Assembly (NCBI GenBank): GCA_052148155.1
Contig: JBKQIY010000073.1
Span: 1-33,051 of the forward strand
DNA: 33,051 nt
Origin: JBBQER01 sp052148155
GTDB taxonomy: Bacteria; Actinomycetota; Acidimicrobiia; IMCC26256; PALSA-610
Direction: 5' to 3'
The notes under the pieces were generated by a model. It worked only from the letters and a program-made list of their open reading frames with translations. It did no database searches and was not told where the DNA came from. The position numbers and the translations under genes are program-made. This document shows, piece by piece, positions 15,262 through 22,990 of this stretch (position 1 is its first letter; each line of letters starts with the position of its first letter).

Positions 15262-18039
15262 CTACGCCGCGCCGAGCACGCTGGTGCACCGGTCCACGAT
15301 CGGAGTGCAGCCCACCTCGAGCGCGGCCCGGCGTGCCTGTTCGGCCAGAAGCCGAGCTCGTCGTTGATCGCTTGTGTTCTCGTGTTGCGCGAGCGCTTCC
15401 GCCCAGTACGTTCGAGTCCCGGCTTGCATGAGGACGGCCCCCATGTTGCCCTCCAATGCTTCTGCGGTACCGAACCAGTGATCGGCGTCGTCGCGGCCGA
15501 GCACCGCCGCGAGTCGGCCAAGTGCCTGGGCGACAGTGCCCTGGACGTGAGCGCCGTCCGATGCGAACTGCGTCGCGTACGGTTCTAACAAGTCGATCAG
15601 CTCCTGGGCCGCGTCGCGATCGTTCAGCTCTGCTGCGACTGCGGCGAACAGCCACAGCGTGCTGAGCCATACCCCGTCGAGGTTGATGGCCGCGAAACCG
15701 ACCTGACGGGTCGCGGTCAAGATCGCCTGAGCATCCGCCCTGCGGTTCGTCTCGCAGTACGCGGTCGCGAGGGCGGCTCGTAACCCAACGATCCCCGGGT
15801 TGTCGGCGCTCGCTTCCTCCAGGACCGGTACGAGATCCGCGACGCGTCCTTGCGCGACCCATATGGAGAAGAGCGTGCCGGCGTAGATCGCGAGCGCGTC
15901 CGGCTGACCGGTCTCCTGGCCGAGCCCAAACGCGTCAGCCGCGAGACGATCGGCCTGGTCGATCCGTCCCGCGAGAAACTCCCGCGAGCTTTGGTGCACG
16001 AGGGTGAGCCAACGCGGATATGGCTGGCGGAGCGCGTCAGCAAGTTCGATCTCGAGTCGGAGGGAGTCGTCCAGGGCGTCGAGGTCGCCACTCTCGACCG
16101 CGATTTGCGTCAACCCGTGTGCGGCCAGCCAGCGGGCCATCTGATCATCGAGCATGCTGGCTACTGCCAGGTTCTCCTCGGCGGCTGCCCGTCGTTCGGC
16201 GAGCAAGTGCGGGGCCCGAACCGAGTCGAAGCGGTGTGTCAGGACCCATGTCAGGGTGGGCAGATCGGCGAGGCGACGGGCGATGTCGACGGCTTCGTCG
16301 CTCAACGCGCGTCGCCGGTCGAGGTCGACGCCGAACGTCAGCTCGGACGCCAACACCGCGAGCAGCCGGGCGCGGTCGGCACTATCGGACGGACCGATCG
16401 CGCCAAGCGCTCGTTCGAGCACAGCGATCCGTTCGTCGTCGACTCGTCCGGTGTGACTGGCCCAGCCCCGAGAGTTGGCCAGCGCGGCCCGCACCAACCG
16501 ATCGGTATCGCCGAGCCGTTCGGCGAGGTGGGCGGCGTCAAGGAGCGTGTCCCGGTAGGCCGGATTGGCGGTCTGGCGTTGGGCAGTGCCGAGTCCGATC
16601 GCGAGGTCGAGAGCCAACACCGAGTCGTGATCGGCGGTCTGCGTCAACAGTTCGAGCGCCTGCGCGAAGTAATGCACGGCGACTTCGGGTGCGAGCGCGG
16701 CCAGCGCGGCATCGGCGGCCTGACGCGAGTAACCGATGGCCTTCGCCACATCGATGGGTTGGGTGGCACTGAACCAGTGGCGAGCCAGTTCGCCGACCCG
16801 CTCCCCGGGCCGATCCCCGAGAAGGTCTTCGAGCGCGTCGGCGACTTGTCGGTGCGCGCGCGACCTGCGCGTAGGACCGAGGTCGTCATACAAGGTGTGT
16901 TGGATGAGGGCATGCGCGAAGCAGTAGCGGCCAGGAGTGTCCGCCAACTCGCGTACCAGCGCCGCCGCCACGGCCGCGTCGAGCACATCGAGCAGCTCGT
17001 CCTGCGACGTCTTCGTCGCCCGGGATAGGACTTCGAGGTCGAAGTCCCGCCCGATCACCGCCGCCATCGACAGCACCCGACCGGCATCAGCTCCAAGTCG
17101 CCCGACCCGCGCGCCGATCACGACGCGCACGCTGTCGGGGAGCGCCATCTGATCCAAGGTTTCCTGCGCCATCCACCGTCCAGTGGCTGCGTCCTGGTAG
17201 ATCGCGCCCGTCTCGGAAAGATGACGGAGCACTTCGCTCACGAAAAACGGGTTGCCGTCGGTCTCGCGATACACAGCATGGGCCAGGCCCAACCCGGCGT
17301 CGTCCAGAACATGACCGGCGGCCGCCTCCACAAACGCGACCACACCGCCGTCATCGAGGCCGGCGAGTTCGAGACGAGTCACGCCGGGCTGTCGATGCAA
17401 CGCCGCCAGCGTGTCAAGCAACGGGTGAGCACGCGACAGCTCGCTGGCCCGATATGCACCAAGGATCAGTACACGCATCCGAAGATCGGACGCGATCAGA
17501 TGACGCAACAGCCGCAGGCTCGCCGTATCTGCCCACTGCAAATCGTCGAGCACCAACACGACCGGCTGACGTTCCGACGCGGCAGCCAGCATTCCGACTA
17601 CCGCGGCGAACAGCAAGAACCGCTCCGAATCGGTATCAGTCGCCATTGACGGCGGAAGGCCCGGGATCCTGGTCGTGAGGACCGGGACCAGACGAGCCAG
17701 TTCCGAACCATGCGCCGCAACATGCGCGACCAGCTGATCTTCGGCGACGTGCGTGACGTAATGCGCGAGCGCCTCCCCGAACAATTGGTAGGGCCGAACG
17801 AGATCTTCCTCGCAATGCCCGAACAACACGTACGCATCACCGTCGAACGCGGCGCGCGCTGCTTCAGCTACCAGCGTCGACTTCCCCAAGCCGGGCTCGC
17901 CCGACACGACCAGCGCCTCGCGTCCCTCGCCATTCGCGACACGTTTGAAGGCGTCCAACATGACTGTGATCTCCGTGGCCCGGCCGACGACACCCACCGC
18001 GGGACCCACAGCCAAACGGCCAGGCAACGGAACAGACAT
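15262..18039 (-). CDS. AAA ATPase signalling protein with TPR-like C-terminus (downstream half of a split cyclase-ATPase)
   Basis: A 925-residue frame. Residues about 17-300 form an AAA/ORC-type ATPase with Walker A GEPGLGKST and Walker B VVLVLDDLQWAD. The rest is helical TPR-like repeat sequence ending VDRCTSVLGAA. Its start is doubtful: the frame is continuous with the cyclase domain gene upstream except for one TAA at 18070-18072. Ten readable codons (WEPLAAADAG) bridge the stop to the ATG at 18039, and no Shine-Dalgarno precedes that ATG. In relatives the cyclase and ATPase form one polypeptide, which here would be about 1119 residues. So this is either a nonsense-split gene or the second of two separately translated parts. 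The family is thought to couple nucleotide signalling to a STAND-type switch; ligand and output are unknown. Confidence 0.85.
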   Translation of the reverse strand: MSVPLPGRLAVGPAVGVVGRATEITVMLDAFKRVANGEGREALVVSGEPGLGKSTLVAEAARAAFDGDAYVLFGHCEEDLVRPYQLFGEALAHYVTHVAEDQLVAHVAAHGSELARLVPVLTTRIPGLPPSMATDTDSERFLLFAAVVGMLAAASERQPVVLVLDDLQWADTASLRLLRHLIASDLRMRVLILGAYRASELSRAHPLLDTLAALHRQPGVTRLELAGLDDGGVVAFVEAAAGHVLDDAGLGLAHAVYRETDGNPFFVSEVLRHLSETGAIYQDAATGRWMAQETLDQMALPDSVRVVIGARVGRLGADAGRVLSMAAVIGRDFDLEVLSRATKTSQDELLDVLDAAVAAALVRELADTPGRYCFAHALIQHTLYDDLGPTRRSRAHRQVADALEDLLGDRPGERVGELARHWFSATQPIDVAKAIGYSRQAADAALAALAPEVAVHYFAQALELLTQTADHDSVLALDLAIGLGTAQRQTANPAYRDTLLDAAHLAERLGDTDRLVRAALANSRGWASHTGRVDDERIAVLERALGAIGPSDSADRARLLAVLASELTFGVDLDRRRALSDEAVDIARRLADLPTLTWVLTHRFDSVRAPHLLAERRAAAEENLAVASMLDDQMARWLAAHGLTQIAVESGDLDALDDSLRLEIELADALRQPYPRWLTLVHQSSREFLAGRIDQADRLAADAFGLGQETGQPDALAIYAGTLFSIWVAQGRVADLVPVLEEASADNPGIVGLRAALATAYCETNRRADAQAILTATRQVGFAAINLDGVWLSTLWLFAAVAAELNDRDAAQELIDLLEPYATQFASDGAHVQGTVAQALGRLAAVLGRDDADHWFGTAEALEGNMGAVLMQAGTRTYWAEALAQHENTSDQRRARLLAEQARRAALEVGCTPIVDRCTSVLGAA

Positions 18040-18069
18040 CCCAGCATCCGCCGCTGCGAGCGGCTCCCA

Positions 18070-18621
18070 TTACACCTCGACCGTCGCGACCGGATCGGGC
18101 AGGCCTTTCAAGGTCACCTCCCCGAGCACTTGGCACACATGACGGCTCCGGCGACCTGCCATCAACCGCACCACGTCGGCCGCGAGCACCTGCCCGCTCT
18201 CACCATGGGCACAAAGGCGGGACGCCTCGACGACCGGATCCCCGAAGTAGTCGTCGTCTTCTCGAATCACCTCGCCGCCACTCAACCCGACCCGCAATCC
18301 GACCAACTGTTCACGCGCACGGTTGTCGCGCTCGACGCCTTGCTGCATCCCCACCGCGCACGACAACGCCGCCGATGCGGTCGCAAACACCACCATCAGC
18401 CCGTCACCCAGGTTCTTCACCTCGATGCCACCCGACTCGGCGACTGCCTGACGCAAGATCGAGAAATGGTCGCGACGTAACTGGTCGGCGTCGTCGGGTG
18501 CCAGACCTGACGCCAAGGCCGTCGAGCCGACCATGTCGGTGAACAACACCGTCACGTTCTCGGCGGTCACCGCATCACCATCCCCGTCTGCACGGCCCCA
18601 CGGTAAGCCGCGCACCGGCAC
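18070..18621 (-). CDS. Class III cyclase domain (upstream half of a split cyclase-ATPase)
   Basis: A 183-residue frame holding one class III cyclase domain. Metal-binding Asp residues lie in NVTVLFTDMVGSTALA and KNLGDGLMVVFATAS. The C-terminal region reads FGDPVVEASRL, where the usual Asn of the N-x-x-x-R pair is replaced, so substrate turnover may differ or be lost. It ends LKGLPDPVATVEV, a phrase that in relatives leads straight into the ATPase linker; here a TAA follows and the linker continues in frame. The GTG at 18621 is the longest start; a GTG about 16 codons later (TAENVTVLF) is equally possible. No nearby gene suggests the ligand. Confidence 0.85.
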   Translation of the reverse strand: MPVRGLPWGRADGDGDAVTAENVTVLFTDMVGSTALASGLAPDDADQLRRDHFSILRQAVAESGGIEVKNLGDGLMVVFATASAALSCAVGMQQGVERDNRAREQLVGLRVGLSGGEVIREDDDYFGDPVVEASRLCAHGESGQVLAADVVRLMAGRRSRHVCQVLGEVTLKGLPDPVATVEV

Positions 18622-18825
18622 AATCGCACGGTCACCACGGAGCCCAAAGGGGATGCCTCACCGCAGCGCTCCGGAATCGCGCACTCGGGTCGTGATATTC
18701 AGAACCGAGCGCCCGAACGAACGACCACGCTCCCACTTTGCGCGCCCATAATCCGGCAACCCAACGCGCCCGCGGGCTATTCACCGAACGTCGGCTCTGC
18801 GCGCAGTCCTCTGTGGACTCTTTTG

Positions 18826-19218
18826 CTACTCGTCCGGGACGAGGAGCTCGACGGGGGCGCCGTCGGGGTATCGCACGACGAGATGCAGCTCGCCCCCTGT
18901 GGCTTGCACGAAACGCTTGAGCGTCGAGAGCAACATGTCGCTGCGGTATTCGAGACGCGAGACTTCCGACTGATCCATCTCCAGCAGCTCGGCGACGGTC
19001 GACTGCGTCAGCGCACGTGCCTCCCGAAGTCGACGGAGTGTCGCCTGGCGCGCGTTGATCTCGCCAAGCACCGCGTCGTAGCGCGCTTTGGCTCGCGGCT
19101 TGACCTCGAGCAGCTCCTTGAACCGCTCGTGCACGCCCTCGGCACGCTTCCAGTCCTCGGCCTTGAGGTTCGTGCTCGCTGCTTTCGCGTCGTCGGTTGG
19201 GAGAGAGCGCTTGGTCAT
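18826..19218 (-). CDS. higA: HigA-type antitoxin, XRE helix-turn-helix
   Basis: A 130-residue antitoxin. Residues about 58-112 are an XRE-type helix-turn-helix (ARQATLRRLREARALTQSTV, AELLEMDQSEVSRLE), followed by the ATGGELHLVVRYPDG segment typical of this HigA branch. The N-terminal 50 residues are probably the toxin-binding arm. The ATG at 19218 overlaps the toxin stop as ATGA, giving translational coupling in the usual toxin-first HigBA order. It should bind and neutralise the toxin and repress the operon. It is intact although the toxin gene is frameshifted. Confidence 0.87.
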   Translation of the reverse strand: MTKRSLPTDDAKAASTNLKAEDWKRAEGVHERFKELLEVKPRAKARYDAVLGEINARQATLRRLREARALTQSTVAELLEMDQSEVSRLEYRSDMLLSTLKRFVQATGGELHLVVRYPDGAPVELLVPDE

Positions 19219-19639
19219 CGGTTGCCTCGCTTCACGATCGGTGTCAGTTCGGGATACTGACGGCAGTACTGGTCGAGTCGGCTCTGCGCCTCGGCGATGT
19301 GCGGCGATACCAGTGATTGCCGAGTGACGTCTGGTCGCCACCAACGAGCGTGACGGCGACTTCGCCGCCGGCGTCGCGGCAGTACCCGGAGACGTTTCGC
19401 GGGACCGGCGGAGCATCGGCGCATGGCGCGCTCTGCGTCGGTGGCGTCCGTCTCAGTGCGTGCAGGTCGAAGCGAACGGTCACGATCGGATGCGACTCAT
19501 CGCGGGCGTCGTCTTCGAGGTCGCGACCGTGTTGCTCCAGTGCGCTCAGCGGCGCCGTCACCTCACCGAACACTTCCTCGTCGACCTCAGCCAGTTCTGC
19601 GAGCCACTGCTCGAAGAACGGGCGATACCGAACTTCCAT
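19215..19639 (-). pseudogene. higB: HigB/RelE-type toxin (Gp49-like) with a one-base deletion
   Basis: The first frame, from the ATG at 19639, gives VRYRPFFEQWLAELAEVDEE, HPIVTVRFDLHALRRTPPT and GGEVAVTLVGGDQTSLGNHW, as in phage-derived Gp49-like HigB toxins. After NHWY the frame goes wrong. The expected ending is found one frame away as PHIAEAQSRLDQYCRQYPEL then TPIVKRGNR and a stop at 19215. Inserting a single C in TATCGCCGCACATC (near 19305) restores NHWYPPHIAEA. The corrected gene ends exactly at the ATGA overlap with the antitoxin. The toxin is a predicted ribosome-dependent mRNA interferase. As written it is likely inactive, unless the deletion is a consensus error. Confidence 0.75.
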
Positions 19640-19645
19640 ACATGC

Positions 19646-19651
19646 ATTCTA
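19646..19651 (-). promoter_or_regulatory. -10 element of the toxin-antitoxin operon, leaderless start
   Basis: TAGAAT on the minus strand lies 6 bases before the toxin ATG, so transcription would begin at or next to the start codon. The palindrome ACATATGT just upstream (19653-19660) could be the antitoxin operator. No good -35 was found. Confidence 0.45.
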
Positions 19652-19796
19652 CCACATATGTTGTTGAACACATTCTGTTGCGAACGGGCCGTGCGAGTCG
19701 GCGGTCAGGGTCGACGTCGGTGGCGTGAGACGAAGTTGGTCGGCAGGTAAACCGATCGATGGGCTGGCGCGTTAACAGGTTGTGGGAGTCTCGCAG

Positions 19797-20297
19797 ATGG
19801 ATTTCGCTGAGTTTTACGAGGCGAGTTGGGATCCGTGCCTGCGGGCGGTGGTCGCCAGCGTCGGGAGTCCGCTGCTCGCCGAAGATCTTGTGGCGGAGGC
19901 GTTCGCGAGGGCGTGGGTGTCATGGCCGAAACTCAGCCGCCATCCCGCGCCGCAGGCGTGGGTGGTGCGTACCGCGCTGAACGCCGGGGTGGGGTGGTGG
20001 CGTCGACGCGGCCACGAACGTCCGCTTGCAGATCATGACGCGGCGGCCCCGGCAGATCTGGGCGTCGGTGTGGACGCCGCCGTCCTGCAGGCGTTACGGC
20101 GACTGCCTGTCCGTCAGCGTGAGGTCATTGTGCTGCGGGTCTTCTTCGATCTCGACACCGAAACCACCGCCGCACATCTCGGTATCGCGCCAGGAACGGT
20201 GAAGGCGCACTTATTCCGAGCGATGGCCGCGCTGCGCAACGAACTCGCCCCGACCGACACCGTGGAGGTCAACCCATGTACGACAACGAAGAAATGA
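19797..20297 (+). CDS. ECF sigma factor (SigE-family, sigma-70 regions 2 and 4)
   Basis: A 166-residue ECF sigma factor. Region 2 reads FYEASWDPCLRAVVASVGSP, then LLAEDLVAEAFARAWVSWPK. Region 4 reads LRRLPVRQREVIVLRVFFDL, then HLGIAPGTVKAHLFRAMAAL. The ATG at 19797 follows GGGAG and gives the usual start MDFAEFYE. It should direct RNA polymerase to a small stress- or surface-related regulon. Its last codons overlap the next gene, whose product has an anti-sigma-like layout, so they are probably co-translated and functionally paired. The divergent toxin-antitoxin operon begins 158 bp upstream. Confidence 0.92.
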   Translation: MDFAEFYEASWDPCLRAVVASVGSPLLAEDLVAEAFARAWVSWPKLSRHPAPQAWVVRTALNAGVGWWRRRGHERPLADHDAAAPADLGVGVDAAVLQALRRLPVRQREVIVLRVFFDLDTETTAAHLGIAPGTVKAHLFRAMAALRNELAPTDTVEVNPCTTTKK

Positions 20298-21250
20298 ACG
20301 ACCACGACTTGGCGTGTGCGGTGCGCGACTCCGTGTCCGAGGTGACCTTGCCGGCGCGTCCACCGCTCGAGACGATCGTCGCGCGAGGCGGCGTACGCCG
20401 TCGCCGTCGGATGTCGGCATTTGCCGTGGCGGCAGTCGCGGGCGCAGTCGCGGTCGCGCTCGCGATTGGACTCCCCGCTTGGAGCCGGACCGGGAACACG
20501 AACACGCCACCGGCACGTCTCGCCACTCCCGGCAAACTCGGTAACGGCCCCGCCACGGATGGAAGATCGACGACGCTCGCGGCGGGCCTCACCGCAGTGA
20601 ACGGGTGTTCCACGCTGGCTGGCGCCTCGGGCATCCTCGAACAGGTGAACGGCTCGGACCTCGTCATCAAGACCTCCGACGGTCGATCGGTGCCGATCAC
20701 CACTTCGTCGGCGACGAATATCGGTCGCGAAGGCAGCGGGTCCGTCGACGACATCAGAGACGGCGCCCCGATTGTCGTGGGCGGCACCGAGTCGAACGGG
20801 ACGATCGCCGCAGCGACCGTGGGCGTCGGAGCGGTCGGAACGCAAAAGCTGCTGACGCCCCCACCCCCAAAGCCTTCCGGTGGTTCCAAACCCAGCCTCG
20901 CGGCCGGCACCGTCACCGGCACCGACACGAGAGGTTTCACCATGGTCGAGTCGAACGGAACCGACGTCGCGGTGACTACCGGTGCTTCGACGTGGGTCGT
21001 CACCCTCTCGACGGTCAACGTGGACCAACTCCAAGTCGGCGAGTTCACCGTCGCCTTGGGTACCCCCACCCAGGCAGGCACGCTCGCGGCGAGTCGCATC
21101 GAGGAAGCGCCGCTGACGACGTCCGAGCAGCCCGGGACCAAGCACCTGTCGACATCCGACCTGGCTCTGCTCAAACAGGTCGCGAGCGTGCCGAACCTCG
21201 GCTGTTCGTCGACGGCCGTCGCGAATCTCGCGCTGATATTGCGCTTCTGA
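20276..21250 (+). CDS. One-pass membrane protein, putative anti-sigma factor with extracytoplasmic beta domains
   Basis: A 324-residue protein. It has a short cytoplasmic N-terminus (about 1-45, ending in the Arg-rich RGGVRRRRR), one transmembrane segment (about 46-67, AFAVAAVAGAVAVALAIGLP) and a large exterior part. That part has two related beta-rich segments resembling DUF5666: SGILEQVNGSDLVIKTSDGR to about residue 185, and GTVTGTDTRGFTMVESNGTD to about residue 285. A Pro-rich linker separates them. No zinc-binding HxxxCxxC anti-sigma motif is present, so the anti-sigma role is inferred only from gene overlap and topology. Its ATG overlaps the sigma gene end by 22 bp and has GGAGG before it. 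Confidence 0.8.
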   Translation: MYDNEEMNDHDLACAVRDSVSEVTLPARPPLETIVARGGVRRRRRMSAFAVAAVAGAVAVALAIGLPAWSRTGNTNTPPARLATPGKLGNGPATDGRSTTLAAGLTAVNGCSTLAGASGILEQVNGSDLVIKTSDGRSVPITTSSATNIGREGSGSVDDIRDGAPIVVGGTESNGTIAAATVGVGAVGTQKLLTPPPPKPSGGSKPSLAAGTVTGTDTRGFTMVESNGTDVAVTTGASTWVVTLSTVNVDQLQVGEFTVALGTPTQAGTLAASRIEEAPLTTSEQPGTKHLSTSDLALLKQVASVPNLGCSSTAVANLALILRF

Positions 21251-21448
21251 TCGGACAGGGCCGGGTCGCGGCGGTATCGCTCCGAGCGGCCCAGGACACG
21301 ACCTTCGGTGCGCCTTCGAAGCCAGACCTCGGTGCCTCCACGAGACGAGGGGATTTCCAGAGGTCCTCACACATTGGTTGTTCTCGGCAGTGACCCCTGT
21401 GTCGCGTTGTGTTTCGTTGGATGGTGAGCCGGAGTACCAAGATTCTGT

Positions 21449-22990
21449 TCAGGGTGTTCCGGTGAGGGTGGTGTGAGGGTGCACGGGTAAAAGAATTGGC
21501 GATCGTGGTGGTTGGTTGAAATCGAAGTCGTTGGTGAGGTTGCCGAGGATGGCGACGTTTTCGCGCACGGTGGGGCGCGGGTCTGGTCGGCCGTCGGTGT
21601 TGGGGTCGAGGCGTTGTCCGTGGAGGAAGTCGTCTTCGATGAATTTGTCGTAGGCGTCGAAGCTCAGGGTTTGATGGTCGACGTAGCCCTTCTTTGCGTA
21701 GGGGCTGATGACCATTGCGGGCACGCGTAGGCCGTAGCCGAGTTGATCGACGGTGGGTGGTTTGACGTGGTCGTAGAAGCCGCCCCAGTCGTCCCAGGCC
21801 AAGAAGATCGCGGTCGAGTTCCAGTCTGGGCTGTTCATCGACGCGTTGATCAGACTGGTGACGTAGCTCTGCCCGTCGCTCACTGGGAAGGGAGGATGTT
21901 CGCTGACCGCTGCCGATGGGACCACCCACGACACCGCCGGCAGCGTGCCGTTCTTGGCGGCGGCGTAGAAGCGCTTGACGTCTTGGATGTTGCCGAGTTG
22001 ATGGTCGTCTTTCACGGTGTCGAACCACGGCAGCGGGTTCCAGATGCCTGGTGTGTTGGAGTTTTGCGCCACTGGTGCACATGTGAGCGCCGCGGCGTTC
22101 TCGCAGTCGGGCTCGGTGCCGCTCACGACGTAGTACCCCCAGCTCACGTGGGACTTGTTGAGCAGGTATGTCAGGTCGGTCCAGGCGTAGATGGGCTGGT
22201 GTCCCGGATTGCGCGCATTCCGCTTGAGTTTCTTGGGCCCGACCTCGCCGCCATAGACCGCGGGAGCGGCTTGCGGTTTCGCAGGAGGGTTGGCCTGCGT
22301 TCCGCTCACGCAGCTGGACGGGACGTCTTCCTCGGTGCAGTAGGCGGCCCACTCCGACACCAGGAATAGGTGCGCAGGCAGGCTCCACGATGCGTTCGGC
22401 TCGAACATGTGGTCCTGCAGGACGAAGTTCTTCGCGTACGTCCAATAGTTCGGGATGTCACTTTGCGTGTGATACCCCATGATGTCCGGCGTCGCTGAGT
22501 TGGAGCAGGCCGGGTCAGTCGGATCTGCGCAGCCTTTCTTGGCGGACTCCGCTTGTCCGATAAAGCCATCCATCTTGCCGCCGTCGACGTCGCTCGTCTC
22601 GTTCGTGTAGTTGTGGGGTCCACCACCGTTCACGTCGGCGTGATCGATGTACGGCGCGACGCAGTGTTTGGTCTGCGGGTCGTTGACGCAGACCGACGGC
22701 TTCCCGTCTTTCATCGGAATGCCGTCGGCTCCGGGAAACGTCCCGAAGTATGAATCGAACGAGCGGTTCTCCTGCATGATCACGATCACGTGTTTGATCT
22801 TGTGAATGCCGGACGGCACGAGATAGGTACCGGTCGGGCCACCGGTCACGCGCTCGACCTTGACCGACGACGTGACGGGCGATGTCGTGTTCGTTGTGGT
22901 CGACTTGGCGCTCCCACCGCATGCCGCGAGCGCACCAACGCCCAGGGCGAGCGCGATGGCCAAGGTCAACGATCGACGCAGCGTCGTCAT
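21449..22990 (-). CDS. Lipoprotein phosphoesterase (phospholipase C / acid phosphatase family, PF04185)
   Basis: A 513-residue secreted lipoprotein. The ATG at 22990 gives a lipoprotein signal (MTTLRRSLTLAIALALGVGA, lipobox LAAC, Cys24). The phosphoesterase domain starts IKHVIVIMQENRSFDSYFGT, with E74, N75 and D79 of the family motif. It continues through WVVPSAAVSEHPP and AIFLAWDDWGGFYDHV, which carry metal-binding Asp and His residues, to RVPAMVISPYAKKGYVDHQT. This family hydrolyses phosphate mono- or diesters, including phospholipids, outside the cell; the substrate cannot be told here. Its start overlaps the upstream lipoprotein stop as ATGA. That operon is led by a MarR-type operator and promoter. 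Confidence 0.92.
   Translation of the reverse strand: MTTLRRSLTLAIALALGVGALAACGGSAKSTTTNTTSPVTSSVKVERVTGGPTGTYLVPSGIHKIKHVIVIMQENRSFDSYFGTFPGADGIPMKDGKPSVCVNDPQTKHCVAPYIDHADVNGGGPHNYTNETSDVDGGKMDGFIGQAESAKKGCADPTDPACSNSATPDIMGYHTQSDIPNYWTYAKNFVLQDHMFEPNASWSLPAHLFLVSEWAAYCTEEDVPSSCVSGTQANPPAKPQAAPAVYGGEVGPKKLKRNARNPGHQPIYAWTDLTYLLNKSHVSWGYYVVSGTEPDCENAAALTCAPVAQNSNTPGIWNPLPWFDTVKDDHQLGNIQDVKRFYAAAKNGTLPAVSWVVPSAAVSEHPPFPVSDGQSYVTSLINASMNSPDWNSTAIFLAWDDWGGFYDHVKPPTVDQLGYGLRVPAMVISPYAKKGYVDHQTLSFDAYDKFIEDDFLHGQRLDPNTDGRPDPRPTVRENVAILGNLTNDFDFNQPPRSPILLPVHPHTTLTGTP

Noticed and set aside
15850..17028. Long plus-strand open frame (392 codons)
   Set aside because: Antisense to the AAA ATPase gene, which has clear Walker motifs and family similarity; high GC leaves long shadow frames open.
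20114..22445. Two minus-strand frames of over 400 codons
   Set aside because: They oppose or overlap the sigma/anti-sigma genes and the phosphoesterase in other frames and have low-complexity Arg-rich products.
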